Positions 8,257 to 18,200 of a stretch of DNA of 61,183 nt are shown in pieces. The notes beneath the pieces are model-generated. The model did not search any database. It saw only the letters and a list, made by a program, of their open reading frames with translations, and was not told the origin of the DNA. Positions within the stretch are counted from its first letter, which is position 1. Every line of letters starts with the position of its first letter. The translations under genes were made by a program, and so were the position numbers. This DNA is from Bacteroidaceae bacterium (GTDB taxonomy: Bacteria > Bacteroidota > Bacteroidia > Bacteroidales > Bacteroidaceae). The DNA is taken from assembly GCA_900771425.1 (NCBI GenBank), contig CAAGNV010000042.1, positions 1-61,183 of the forward strand, written 5' to 3'.

Positions 8257-8532
8257 TTACTTGTCTTTATAATGCCCGCCAACAGCGATTATCAGCACTA
8301 CTATTTTGTCGTCATAAATATCGTATATTAATCGATCGTATGCATTTAGCCGCCTCGAATAAGTAACATCATTACCTTTGACAAGAGGTTCAGGATGTGC
8401 AGTACCTGTACGCGGGTGCTCCTCCAATTCGGGCAAAAGTCTTATCAACTTTGAGAAAGAATTCGGATTCGATTTCTTGTACTTTCGCAATATCTTCTCC
8501 AGTCCTTCTGCAAATTCAATCTTATACGTCAT
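8257..8532 (-). CDS. YoeB/Txe-family toxin
   Basis: A 91-residue RelE-superfamily mRNA interferase that would cleave ribosome-bound mRNA. Family signatures: MTYKIEFAEGLEKILRKYKK, then LLPELEEHPRTGTAHPEPL, SRRLNAYDRLIYDI and the C-terminal GGHYKDK, matching the YoeB pattern HP..GTG.PE.L, SRRI...RLVY, HY. The start at 8532 was chosen because this ATG overlaps the antitoxin stop (ATGA). A start 5 codons upstream is possible. It is transcribed after the antitoxin, the normal order for such pairs. Confidence 0.9.
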   Translation of the reverse strand: MTYKIEFAEGLEKILRKYKKSNPNSFSKLIRLLPELEEHPRTGTAHPEPLVKGNDVTYSRRLNAYDRLIYDIYDDKIVVLIIAVGGHYKDK

Positions 8533-8780
8533 AGCGTCTCCATCCATTTTTGAGCTTCTGACGCTGAGTTAAAAGCAATCACATGCCCCTCGGCATATTC
8601 TTTGCGCGAGTTCTCCATCATTTCTTTTGTTTCACCAGACAAATCCGCAGGATGGCAAACAGTCCCTGTCATTTTCTGTACAGACTTGGTAAGCTTATCT
8701 ATCATGCTCTCTGTGTCAATAGCCATGATTAGTTGCATTAAGTTGAGTTTCTTTGAGTCTAATGTTGCTGATGACTGCAT
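8529..8780 (-). CDS. Antitoxin partner of the YoeB-type toxin
   Basis: An 83-residue protein immediately upstream of, and overlapping, the toxin gene. The C-terminal half (EMMENSRKEYAEGHVIAF, then NSASEAQKWMETL) is the kind of charged helical segment that wraps a YoeB toxin. The N-terminus is not a clear Phd domain, so the antitoxin subfamily is uncertain. An internal ATG at 8738 could also be the start. A good promoter lies 26 bases upstream, where the antitoxin-toxin complex would be expected to bind. Confidence 0.82.
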   Translation of the reverse strand: MQSSATLDSKKLNLMQLIMAIDTESMIDKLTKSVQKMTGTVCHPADLSGETKEMMENSRKEYAEGHVIAFNSASEAQKWMETL

Positions 8781-8805
8781 AGTTCTACTATTTTTTATTC
8801 AATTG

Positions 8806-8837
8806 CAAAGTAACGACTTATTTTTGAAATAACCAAA
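8806..8837 (-). promoter_or_regulatory. Promoter of the toxin-antitoxin operon
   Basis: On the minus strand: TTTG (8837-8834), 20 bases, TTACTTTGC (8813-8805), one base off TAnnTTTG. It lies about 25 bases before the antitoxin start. Confidence 0.65.
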
Positions 8838-8905
8838 TTTTCTAACACAAGCATTGCGGAAAAAATATAATATCAGCAATAATAGTACAAATCTTCACAT
8901 TAAAT

Positions 8906-8940
8906 AAACATGAGATGCATCATTGACACATCTCATGTTT
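8906..8940 (-). terminator. Terminator of the ilv operon
   Basis: AAACATGAGATG (8906-8917) pairs with CATCTCATGTTT (8929-8940), a 12-bp stem with an 11-base loop, 24 bases after the ilvC stop. The minus strand continues ATTTAATG, so the U-tract is weak. Confidence 0.8.
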
Positions 8941-8964
8941 AACAATTGTTCTATCAAAGATATC

Positions 8965-10008
8965 TTAGTTGTTCTCTGGACGGAGCTGACGAACGACTTC
9001 AGCAGTGCGCCACATCTCGCTTTCGCGGAGTGCCTTGAGTTCTGCCTCGAGTTTAACACGATAGTCAGGCTGGCTGTTTGAGTCGATTGAGATCTGAGCC
9101 TCGTTACCGCACTTAACTGATGCATAGAGTTTTTCAACAACAGGCTTGATGGCATCGTGGAATGGACCCATCCAGTCGAGAGCACCGCGCTGTGCTGTGG
9201 TTGAACAGTTTGCATACATCCAGTCCATACCCTTTGCTGCGAAGAGAGGCATGAGTGACTGAGTGAGTTCCTCAACTGTCTCGTTGAATGCTTCAGATGG
9301 TGAGTGACCATTCTCGCGGAGTACTTCGTACTGAGCAAGGAGGAGTCCCTGGATAGCACCCATGAGTGAACCACGCTCTCCAGTGAGGTCAGATGTAGCC
9401 TCGCGCTGGAATGTAGTTTCAAACATGTAACCCGAACCGATACCGATACCGAGTGCAAGTGTACGTTCGAGTGCACGGCCTGTGGCATCCTGATATACAG
9501 CGTATGAAGAGTTGAGTCCACGACCTTCGAGGAACATAGTACGGAGTGAAGTACCTGAACCCTTTGGTGCAACCATGATAACGTCGATGTCGTTAGCAGG
9601 AACACAACCTGTGCGGTCGTTCCATGTGATAGCGAAACCGTGTGAGAAGTAGAGAGCCTTGCCTGGAGTGAGGTACTGCTTGAGTGTAGGCCATACTGAC
9701 ATCACTGCAGCGTCTGAAAGCAGACACATAACGATAGTTGCCTTCTGAGCAGCCTCTTCGATTGAGAAGAGAGTCTCGCCTGGTACCCAACCATCAGCGA
9801 TTGCCTTGTCGAATGTCTTGCCCTGACGCTGACCGACGATTACGTTGAAACCGTTGTCGCGGAGGTTGCATGACTGACCAGGACCCTGAACGCCGTAACC
9901 GATAACGGCGATAGTTTCGTCCTTCAATACTTCACGTGCTTTCTCGAGTGGGAACTCTTCGCGGGTCATTACTTCTTCGATGACACCGCCAAAATTCATT
10001 TTTGCCAT
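8965..10008 (-). CDS. ilvC: Ketol-acid reductoisomerase
   Basis: A 347-residue enzyme converting acetolactate or acetohydroxybutyrate to the dihydroxyacid with NAD(P)H and Mg2+, second step of valine/isoleucine synthesis. The N-terminal Rossmann segment has the dinucleotide loop in a variant form (IAVIGYGVQGPGQSCNLRDN). The C-terminal knotted domain contains the metal and substrate residues in LTGERGSLMGAIQGLL and EELTQSLMPL. Length fits class I. It is last in ilvD-ilvB-ilvN-ilvC, 125 AT-rich bases after ilvN, and is followed by a terminator. Confidence 0.97.
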   Translation of the reverse strand: MAKMNFGGVIEEVMTREEFPLEKAREVLKDETIAVIGYGVQGPGQSCNLRDNGFNVIVGQRQGKTFDKAIADGWVPGETLFSIEEAAQKATIVMCLLSDAAVMSVWPTLKQYLTPGKALYFSHGFAITWNDRTGCVPANDIDVIMVAPKGSGTSLRTMFLEGRGLNSSYAVYQDATGRALERTLALGIGIGSGYMFETTFQREATSDLTGERGSLMGAIQGLLLAQYEVLRENGHSPSEAFNETVEELTQSLMPLFAAKGMDWMYANCSTTAQRGALDWMGPFHDAIKPVVEKLYASVKCGNEAQISIDSNSQPDYRVKLEAELKALRESEMWRTAEVVRQLRPENN

Positions 10009-10028
10009 AATTGTGTATATTTAATAAA

Positions 10029-10126
10029 ATTGATAATTGACCTTAATAATTGATAATTGATAATTGATAATTGAGGAGGAGTGCTCAACTTTTAATTTTT
10101 AACTTTTAATTTTTAATTTTTAATTT
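10029..10126. repeat. AT-rich low-complexity repeats between ilvN and ilvC
   Basis: Repeats of TGATAAT/TAATTGA (10029-10073), then of TTTTTAA (10087-10126). Similar tracts occur at 26165-26210, 26376-26410 and 31598-31652. No gene or promoter consensus is visible. Confidence 0.85.
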
Positions 10127-10133
10127 CCATTTC

Positions 10134-10973
10134 CTACTTCCCTTGTTCCTCTGCGCGTTTCGTAAGGTATTGGTCAAGGCGTTCGATATTAGAACGTGTG
10201 ATGGCAATACGACCGGAACGTACGAACTGAAGGACGCAACCAAGTTCGTTGAGTTGGTTGAAGTTATCGAGCACCTCATCGGTCACACCAGTCTTCTCGA
10301 CGATGGTGTATGTAGGGTTAACTTCTACGATACGTGCCCCGTGGCGACGGACGATGCGGCTGATTTCCTGATTGGCAAGCACCATCGGAGTGGAGAGTTT
10401 CAGCAATGATGTCTCGAGGATGAATATCTCGTCATCGACGAAACAGTTGGCCTGCAGCACGTCAATCTTCTTCTCAATCTGCTTCACGAGCATCTCTGCC
10501 ATCTCCTGCTTGCAGTAGCACGTTATGGTATATTTGTGAACGCCCGGAGTCGATGATGAGCACACGTTGAGCGACTCGATATTGACCTGGCGGCAAGTGA
10601 ACACAGCCGTAATCTGGTTGAGGATACCCGCATAGTTCTCTGAATAGATGATCAGGGTGTAGAGTGTCAGGCCCTCGTGGCTCAGCTGGGCACCCTCGAA
10701 GCTGGCAGTCGTTGGACGTGCCACGGCATTACGCTTGAATGTCTCACGCTGAACAGGTTCCTGCGATGCTTCAGGCTGAAGTGCCGTAGCCTGACGTGTA
10801 CGACTGAGGTTCTTCTCATAAGAGTCGCGGTCAATCAAGGCAGCAGCACGTACGGCAGCATCGAACTCAGTGATGCCTTCGTTCATATCGCCATGCGTAG
10901 CGTTGGTTTGGTTCTTTATGTTATCGTTATTGTTCATATTGTTCCTATTCGTCTCCTTTTCTACTAAACTCAT
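10134..10973 (-). CDS. ilvN: Acetolactate synthase regulatory subunit with long N-terminal extension
   Basis: A 279-residue regulatory subunit that would activate IlvB and confer valine feedback. The ACT domain begins near residue 103 (LTLYTLIIYSENYAGILNQI, then NIESLNVCSSSTPGVHKYTI), followed by the small-subunit C-terminal domain (LALVK-like LLKLSTPMVL, VRRHGARIVEV, ending SNIERLDQYL). About 100 residues precede the ACT domain; typical bacterial IlvN or IlvH has almost none. The extension is polar and low in hydrophobics. A start at 10937 (MNNNDN) has AGGA at better spacing and would shorten it by 12. It lies 14 bases after ilvB. Confidence 0.93.
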   Translation of the reverse strand: MSLVEKETNRNNMNNNDNIKNQTNATHGDMNEGITEFDAAVRAAALIDRDSYEKNLSRTRQATALQPEASQEPVQRETFKRNAVARPTTASFEGAQLSHEGLTLYTLIIYSENYAGILNQITAVFTCRQVNIESLNVCSSSTPGVHKYTITCYCKQEMAEMLVKQIEKKIDVLQANCFVDDEIFILETSLLKLSTPMVLANQEISRIVRRHGARIVEVNPTYTIVEKTGVTDEVLDNFNQLNELGCVLQFVRSGRIAITRSNIERLDQYLTKRAEEQGK

Positions 10974-10987
10974 TCATCTACTATACA

Positions 10988-12688
10988 TTATTTTACCTCA
11001 AGCATCATGTCATCGACATCTGCTCCAGGAGCAGTCATCGGCAGCACGTTGTCCTCCTCCTTTACTGCACACTGCAGTATGAACGGACCGTCGGTGTCGA
11101 GCATCTCACGGATTGCACCATCCAGGTCTTTGCGTTCAATCACTGTCCGGCAAGGGATGCCGTAAGCCTTGGCTACGAGTTCGTAATCTGGATTCACCAT
11201 CGGAGTGAACGAGTAGCGCTTGTTGAAGAAGAGGTATTGCCACTGGCGTACGTTACCGAGGTAATTGTTATTGAGTATGATAAGTTTTACAGGGCATTGC
11301 TGCTCCATGATGGTACCGAGTTCCTGAATGGTCATCTGGAAGCCACCGTCGCCGGCAAACATGCAGACGGTACGATCAGGTGCTCCGAACGCTGCACCGA
11401 TGGCTGCAGGAATGGCAAATCCCATTGTGCCGCAACCACCCGAAGTGACAACCGAGCGTGGTTTGGTGCACTTGAAGTAACGGCAACTGAACATCTGGTT
11501 CTGACCTACGTCGGTGACGAGAACTGCCTCGTTGTTGGTTGCTTCGCTGACCTTACGGACGATTTCGCCCATGAGCAGCGGGCCTTCGGTTGGTTCGAGT
11601 GCAGGCTTGATGACCTTCTCGTATTCCTTTTCGGCGTATGGTCGGAAACTGTCAACCCATTCCTGGTGCTGAGTCTCGCTGACGAGTCGTGCCACGTCGG
11701 CCAGAGTCTGCTTGCAGTCGCCCAATACGGCAAGGTTGACCTTCACGTTCTTGTCAATCTCTGACGGGTCGATGTCGAAATGTATTATCTTTGCCTGTTT
11801 TGCGTATGTATGGAGGTTACCTGTTACACGGTCATCGAAACGCATGCCAACGGCAATGAGCAGGTCGCACTGGTTGGTCATCACGTTAGGACCGAGGTTA
11901 CCGTGCATGCCGAGCATACCCATGTTGAGCGGATGGTCTGTCGGTGCGGCAGAGAGTCCGAGGAGTGTCTGTCCGAATGGTATCTGCGCCTTTTCGCAGA
12001 GAGAAAGCAGTTCGGCACGTGCCCCAGCAAGTTCTACGCCCTGACCTACAAGCATGAACGGGCGCTTGCTCTCGTTGATCATCTGTGCAGCCTGGGCAAT
12101 CACATCGGCTTCGGGCTGAGGTACCGGGACATACGAGCGTATGAAATCTACGGTCTGTGGTTTATAATCGAACTTGGTGGTCTGTGCGTTCTTCGTGAAG
12201 TCGAGCACTACAGGTCCGGGACGTCCGCTCTTTGCGATGAAGAAAGCACGGGCTACAGCCCACGGAATATCTTCGGCACGACGTATCTGATAGTTCCATT
12301 TAGTGATAGGCTGAGTCACGCCGATGACATCTACCTCCTGGAAGGCATCGGTTCCGAGCATGGACGCACCGACCTGACCGCAGATAACGACAAGCGGTGT
12401 AGAGTCAATCCTTGCGTCGGCAATGCCGGTGATAGTGTTCATCGCGCCTGGTCCCGATGTCACGATTGCCACACCTACCTTGCCACTGACTCGTGCATAA
12501 CCCTGAGCAGCATGAATGGCAGCCTGTTCGTGGCGTACCAGTATGTGGTTCAGCGTTGTCTTATGGTCGAAAAGTGCATCGTAGGTAGGCATTATCTGTC
12601 CACCAGGGTAGCCGAAGAGAGTGGTTACGCCCTCGTATTCCAATGAGCGCATCAGCGCTTCGGCACCAGTTATCAGTTCATCATTCAT
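10988..12688 (-). CDS. ilvB: Acetolactate synthase catalytic subunit
   Basis: A 566-residue thiamine-diphosphate and FAD enzyme forming acetolactate or acetohydroxybutyrate. The N-terminal TPP domain contains the glutamate that activates the cofactor (VRHEQAAIHAAQGYARV, preceded by YPGGQIMPTYDAL). The middle domain follows (GQGVELAGARAEL). The C-terminal domain carries the metal/TPP motif GDGGFQMTIQELGTI ... ILNNNYLGNVRQWQ. Full length and intact. It sits between ilvD (68 bases upstream) and ilvN (14 bases downstream), so the subunits are co-expressed. Confidence 0.97.
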   Translation of the reverse strand: MNDELITGAEALMRSLEYEGVTTLFGYPGGQIMPTYDALFDHKTTLNHILVRHEQAAIHAAQGYARVSGKVGVAIVTSGPGAMNTITGIADARIDSTPLVVICGQVGASMLGTDAFQEVDVIGVTQPITKWNYQIRRAEDIPWAVARAFFIAKSGRPGPVVLDFTKNAQTTKFDYKPQTVDFIRSYVPVPQPEADVIAQAAQMINESKRPFMLVGQGVELAGARAELLSLCEKAQIPFGQTLLGLSAAPTDHPLNMGMLGMHGNLGPNVMTNQCDLLIAVGMRFDDRVTGNLHTYAKQAKIIHFDIDPSEIDKNVKVNLAVLGDCKQTLADVARLVSETQHQEWVDSFRPYAEKEYEKVIKPALEPTEGPLLMGEIVRKVSEATNNEAVLVTDVGQNQMFSCRYFKCTKPRSVVTSGGCGTMGFAIPAAIGAAFGAPDRTVCMFAGDGGFQMTIQELGTIMEQQCPVKLIILNNNYLGNVRQWQYLFFNKRYSFTPMVNPDYELVAKAYGIPCRTVIERKDLDGAIREMLDTDGPFILQCAVKEEDNVLPMTAPGADVDDMMLEVK

Positions 12689-12756
12689 ATATATGGGTGA
12701 TTCAATTTATTTCGATTTAATATTCAAATAAAAGTGGTTCTATGCGTGCGGATGGC

Positions 12757-14559
12757 TTAGTCAATGATTCTCACGCCGCCCTTGTCGGCACTTGCCACGC
12801 TCTGAGCGTAAGCACGCAGAGCCTTGCTGACCACGCGGTTGCGCTTGAGTGGTTGCTGTGGACGTGCTGCCAGTTCTTCGTCGCTGAGACGAACATTGAT
12901 GCTGCGGTTAGGTATATCAATCTCGATGATGTCGCCATCGACTATCTTGCCTATGTTACCGCCCGAAGCAGCCTCAGGACTGATGTGACCGATGCTCAGT
13001 CCGCTTGTGCCGCCAGAGAATCGTCCGTCGGTGATGAGTGCACACTCCTTGCCCATGTGCATCGACTTGATGTACGATGTAGGGTAAAGCATCTCCTGCA
13101 TGCCGGGACCGCCCTTCGGACCTTCGTGAGTGATGACGACCACGTCGCCCTTCTTCACCTTACCGCCGAGGATTCCCTCGCACGCATCTTCCTGACTGTC
13201 GAATACCACGGCAGGACCTGCAAACTTCCAGATACTCTCGTCAACGCCGGCAGTCTTCACTACACAACCGTCCTGTGCGATGTTACCGAAGAGGATAGCC
13301 ATGCCGCCGTCCTTCGTATAAGCATGCTCGATGTCACGGATGCAACCGTTCTCGCGGTCGGTGTCGAATGAGTCGTATGTAGAGTCCTGAACTCCGAGTT
13401 TGTTGCAGAACACGTTAGCCGGAGCACTGAGGTAGATGCGTCGTGCCTCTGCCTCGACTTCAGGTTTCATTATATTGTAGAAATCAATGTCGTAAGCCAA
13501 TGTGTTGCCGTTGACACGCTTCACGCTGGTATCAATCAGTCCACCCTTAGCCAGTTCGCCGAGCAGGTTAAGCACACCGCCGGCACGGCCGAACTCCTGC
13601 ACGCTGTACTTCTGAGTGTTTGGAGCGAGCTTTGAGAGGAACGGAGTCTTGCGCGACAGGGCATCGATGTCCTTCATGGTAAAATCGACGCCACCCTCCT
13701 GAGCCACTGCCAGCAGGTGGAGCACCGTATTTGTCGATGCACCCATTGCTATGTCGAGCGTCATGGCATTGAGGAACGCAGTACGTGTAGCAATCGAACG
13801 TGGAAGCACGCTCTCGTCGCCGTCTTCATAATAAGCAAAGGCATTCTTTACCACCTGACGCGCTGCAGCCTTCATCAGTTCCTTACGGTTGACGTGAGTA
13901 GCGAGTATCGTACCGTTGCCTGGTAGAGAAAGACCGATGGCTTCGGTCAGGTTGTTCATTGAGTTGGCAGTGAACATGCCCGAGCAGCAGCCACAGCCAG
14001 GGCATGCACGATTCTCCACCTCAGCCAGTTCGTCGTCGCTTACGGTCTTGTCGGCACCCTTCACCATGGCAGCAATCAAGTCGAGGTTCTCGCCCTTGTA
14101 CTTGCCAGCCTCCATAGGTCCGCCGCTGACGAACACGGCAGGAATGTTCAGGCGCATGGCAGCCATCAGCATACCCGGAGTGATCTTGTCGCAGTTCGAG
14201 ATGCAGATCATGGCATCAGCCTTGTGGGCATTCACCATGTATTCAACAGAATCGGCAATGATGTCGCGTGAAGGCAGCGAATAGAGCATACCGTCATGAC
14301 CCATGGCGATACCGTCGTCGATGGCGATAGTATTGAATTCGGCAGCATAGCAACCCATGCTCTCAATCTCTGCCTTCACTATCTGACCTGCTTCATGCAG
14401 ATGAGTGTGACCAGGCACAAACTGAGTAAACGAATTGACGATTGCTATTATTGGTTTACCAAACTGTTCGCGTTTCATACCATTGGCAACCCACAGAGCG
14501 CGGGCGCCAGCCATTCTTCTACCTTCCGTGCATACCGCACTGCGTAACTGATGCTTCAT
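12757..14559 (-). CDS. ilvD: Dihydroxy-acid dehydratase
   Basis: A 600-residue iron-sulfur enzyme dehydrating dihydroxyacids to the branched 2-oxo acids. The cluster ligands are visible in CISNCDKITPGMLMA and CPGCGCCSGMFTANSMN. The magnesium and catalytic region includes GPKGGPGMQEML and the C-terminal DGRFSGGTSGLSIGH. First gene of the ilv operon, starting about 125 bases after the promoter at 14688-14718. I found no leader peptide rich in Ile, Val or Leu codons in that leader. Confidence 0.97.
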   Translation of the reverse strand: MKHQLRSAVCTEGRRMAGARALWVANGMKREQFGKPIIAIVNSFTQFVPGHTHLHEAGQIVKAEIESMGCYAAEFNTIAIDDGIAMGHDGMLYSLPSRDIIADSVEYMVNAHKADAMICISNCDKITPGMLMAAMRLNIPAVFVSGGPMEAGKYKGENLDLIAAMVKGADKTVSDDELAEVENRACPGCGCCSGMFTANSMNNLTEAIGLSLPGNGTILATHVNRKELMKAAARQVVKNAFAYYEDGDESVLPRSIATRTAFLNAMTLDIAMGASTNTVLHLLAVAQEGGVDFTMKDIDALSRKTPFLSKLAPNTQKYSVQEFGRAGGVLNLLGELAKGGLIDTSVKRVNGNTLAYDIDFYNIMKPEVEAEARRIYLSAPANVFCNKLGVQDSTYDSFDTDRENGCIRDIEHAYTKDGGMAILFGNIAQDGCVVKTAGVDESIWKFAGPAVVFDSQEDACEGILGGKVKKGDVVVITHEGPKGGPGMQEMLYPTSYIKSMHMGKECALITDGRFSGGTSGLSIGHISPEAASGGNIGKIVDGDIIEIDIPNRSINVRLSDEELAARPQQPLKRNRVVSKALRAYAQSVASADKGGVRIID

Positions 14560-14687
14560 ATTGTCGTATTCTTTACCACTTACTTATTGATACCTTAAAT
14601 AATAATATACTTGCGTTTTGACAGCAATCGGCGTCACATAGTCACTTAACGTAACCAAAAGACACCCCAACAGCACAAAACTTGCTA

Positions 14688-14718
14688 CAAAAGTACGACT
14701 TTTTACCCGATTGACCAA
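14688..14718 (-). promoter_or_regulatory. Promoter of the ilvDBNC operon
   Basis: Minus strand: TTG (14718-14716), 20 bases, TACTTTTG (14695-14688). Transcription would start near 14681, giving a leader of about 120 bases. Confidence 0.75.
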
Positions 14719-14861
14719 CACTTTTCACATAAAAATAAACTCTCTGCTTACTTTTTGTCAGCAACACTACCCTTTTGTCATGTGCCAATAAGCAATGCAC
14801 AAGCCAACAGGACGGGATGATGCAGCCGAAGCCATTAGCCATTGGCCATTGGCAGCCCATT

Positions 14862-14955
14862 CGCCCTCATAACCCCCATCTCCCCCATCAGTCAGTCCTA
14901 TTTGTCCCATCTGACCTATCACTCCTATTAGCCCCATCAATCTCATCTACTAATG
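14862..14955. repeat. Degenerate TCCTATTAGCCCCAT-type spacer repeats
   Basis: Imperfect short repeats of about 9-12 bases built from CCCAT, TCCTATTAG and CTATCACTCC in the gap between ilvD and the giant gene. Related tracts occur at 50872-50920 and 52282-52336. Confidence 0.65.
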
Positions 14956-14982
14956 TGCCGGCACACACATATTGGTCTTTCG

Positions 14983-15048
14983 CCAGTACTCAGCAGCAAG
15001 TACTCCAGTACTCAGCAGGAAGTACTCCAGTACTCAGCAGGAAGTACT
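14983..15048 (-). repeat. Second array of the 22-bp hairpin repeat, 3 copies, inverted
   Basis: Units at 14983, 15005 and 15027, each CC-AGTACT-CAGCAGGA-AGTACT or one change from it (CAGCAGCA in the first). The reverse complement is AGTACT-TCCTGCTG-AGTACT-GG, matching the array at 2289-2520 except for the base before the second arm and the CC/GG separator. Intergenic, between ilvD and the giant gene. Confidence 0.9.
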
Positions 15049-15134
15049 GGCCTAAGACCTGCTCCTTGTTGCAATGCGTGATGCTTCCTGCCGTCATAGG
15101 CTCTTGCTGAAAATCCACCTTTCCCCTATAACGA

Positions 15135-15169
15135 AACCACCCCGATGCACATTCAGCACCGGGGTGGTT
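15135..15169 (-). terminator. Terminator of the giant surface-protein gene
   Basis: AACCACCCCG (15135-15144) and CGGGGTGGTT (15160-15169): a 10-bp GC-rich stem with a 15-base loop, 49 bases beyond the stop codon. On the minus strand TTTCGTTAT follows. Confidence 0.8.
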
Positions 15170-15217
15170 CATAAGGTTTCGTATATATTTCAAACTGCCA
15201 AGAATGGTATGCCAGCG

Positions 15218-18200
15218 TTATTTGCCCACCGTCACATTCGTCTTGCCCGTCACGTCGGCAGCATTACCGCCACCATAGACATTACCCTTGATGTTGGCAC
15301 CCTGAACAGGCAGTTCCTCACCATTTATTCTCTTGATATCGGTCTTTGTTCCGATGTTGACGCTTGTGTTACCTTCCACATTCGCTGCGTTACCACCACC
15401 GAATACGGTGCCGATGGTTCCGAGCTTATTGCTCCATGGATGGTCGGTTGTGTTTGACTGAATACGATTGCTCCAGTCACCCTCCACCATGTCGATGTTA
15501 ACGTATGGGCTACCGGTAATCACAGCTTCTTCACCATATCCACCACCATATACTGTACCGATAGATGTACATGAAAGTATGTTCACCACAGGGCTTTCCT
15601 TACCTTCAGGTGTCTCGTATTCTGCCTGATTTCCGCCGCCATAGAGTTCACCGATTACGATAGGATGGCACCCTGTCTCGTCGACGTTCACCGTGATGGT
15701 TCCACTGATCTTTCCGCTTACGTTGTTGCCGCCGAATACCTTGCGGTACTTGCCGCTGCTGACGTTCAGCACAATGTCGCGGTCGATATCTGCAGCACGG
15801 GCACCACCATAGATTTCACCTAATTCATCTACACACAGGATGGTCATGTTAGGCTCACCTTCCATCTTGGCTTGGTTGCCTGCACCATATACTTCCTGTA
15901 AGCTCATTGCACAAGCATCCTGCTGGCGATATCCTTCCTCATCAGCGACTTCGCACATGCGCTGATCCAGGGTTATATTAGCCTTGCCCGTAATGTTGCC
16001 CACACTGTTACTGCCACCGAATGCTTCCAGAATGGTTCCGCCAAAGATGTTCGCATTGGTGTTTCCGTAGATATCGGCACCTACCGGTGGAGTATATTCA
16101 GGATAACCATGACCACCGCCAAATACTCTGTTGATGGTACCGCCCCATACCGTCACATTCGTGTTGGCCGGTGCAGTGGTTGTTCCTACAGGAGCTGCAT
16201 TTCCACCGCCATACACATCGCCCTCAATGAGGGTAGCACAGTCATTGACGGTCACTGTCGTGCCAGCTGTTACACCAGCTTGGTCGCCACCGCCATAGAC
16301 ATCCTTCTTGATATATACCATATGGTTAGGATTCCAGTCACCTATAGTTACCTCGGTAGTTCCCGTCACAGTGGCTTCCTTACCACCGCCGAATACGTTA
16401 CCCGTCATGTCGGCATTCAGCACCTTGACCTTGATTTCTCCTGGTTTTGCACCAGTACCATAGTCAGCCACGTTTCCGCCGCCATAGACGTCCTTCAAGC
16501 TGTTGTTCTCGCGCAGGAAGGTCACGGCTGGGAATGTCGTTCCATCATCGAATGTTATCGTCTTGTTTTCCGTTTCATCCCAGTTCACCTTTACGTTTAT
16601 TTTACCGTCGATGGCACCACCCGAGTCGTTTCCGCCGAACACGGTACCAATCTTGCCGGCAACGATGTTCAGGTTGATGTTACCCGTCATGTTGGCAGCC
16701 TTGGCTCCACCGAATACGTAATCAATGTTGTTGGCATAGTAGATGTTCATCTGAGCCACGTTACTATTCGCTCTGTTACCGCCACCGTACAGATAACCTA
16801 TGTTGATTGGACATGTACTTGAAGTATATCCTCTCTGGTTGACGTTGAGAACAATATTGCCCGAAACCGTACCCGATGCGTTGTTTCCTCCGAACACATT
16901 GAGGATCTTTCCACCCTCGATGTTGATGTGCACATTGCCCTTTACGTCGGCTGCATTACCACCACCGAATACGTTGCCTATGATGTTGCCACCGTGTATC
17001 TTCACGTTGCTGCCGGCTACGGAAGCTTTGTTACCACCGCCATAAACGTACTCTATACTGTTGCTGCAGTTGTTGACGGTAAGATTTGGAGTACCGTTGT
17101 ATGGAGCGGCATCGCCACCGCCGAATACGCCATAGAGTGCGTACTTGTTGAGGCTGCCAGTCGGTGCAGGATCAGTAGAATTGATGACGACGTTGATCTG
17201 TCCGTCAACGATACCGTTGTTGTTACTTCCGTCACCCATGCCGCCGCCAAATACATAACCATATTTATATACTCCGGCTGTTTCAGGATATTTCTCACGG
17301 AAGACAGATCCCGAATTGACAGTTACGTTGGTATGCTTTTCATTGATGGCAAATGTAGCTCCGTTGCTTCCGTTCACCTTACCGAGCGCACTACCGCCAT
17401 ATACGTTGCCATAGACAGTCACACCTGGTGTTACGGCAGGGTCAATACCCGTCTGACCGAGCGTGATATCCACATCGCCAGTTACCTGGGTATCCGTACC
17501 ATAGCCACCACCATGAATGCTGGCAGGAACCTTCTCTATACCTACCTGACCTCCGTTGATTTGCATGGTAACAGAACCAGAAAGAGTTCCAGAAGCATTG
17601 GAGCCACCATAGAGGCCGCCCTCAACCAATCCGTCTGTCATATATAATTTAACCGTACCGCCTTTATTCTTAGACGCGCCTCCAAATACACCACCGATAA
17701 TATCAGCACTGTAACTTGCACTATTAGAGTTAGCAGTTCCTACTCCACCTACTTTACCAGCCACATGACCACCAGTAACATACAAGTATGAAGTTTTATC
17801 TGTAGCACAATATCCAAATGATCCACCGCCATAAACGCCACGTTCCACGTAGGCATTATCAGCAACAACTACATTTGTTCCTTCCGACACTTTACCTGCA
17901 TCACTTGTTGCTGTCCAGCCACAACCTGCGCCAAACACATTTCCTGCTGCGCCGCGATTGATCAACGTTGTACTTCCATTACTATTGACCTGTGTATTAC
18001 CTCCGACATAGACATAAGAGGAACCTGTAAGAAGTCCACCATCTGATTGAGTACCATTAGCGCCTCCTGCAATCCAACCTTTCACTGTGCCTCCTGTAAA
18101 CACCATTAATCGAGTTCCAGTAGCACCAGCAAATTGAGCTGCGCCATAAATACTTCCTCTTACTAATCCACCTTTCATTCTGATAATTGTGCATGGGTCA

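Noticed and set aside
8895..9605. 236-residue minus-strand ORF overlapping ilvC in another frame
   Set aside because: It is a Ser/Leu/His-rich shadow of ilvC, which is intact and conserved in its own frame.
11780..12646. 288-residue plus-strand ORF opposite ilvB
   Set aside because: Antisense shadow of a well-conserved gene; composition is biased and no motif is recognisable.
14560..14685. Possible attenuator or leader peptide for the ilv operon
   Set aside because: No ORF rich in Ile/Val/Leu codons and no terminator/antiterminator pair seen in the ~120-base leader.
15218..15260. Truncation of the giant gene at its 3' end because no sorting tail is present
   Set aside because: The stop is followed by a good terminator after 49 bases and no remnant of further coding sequence is visible.
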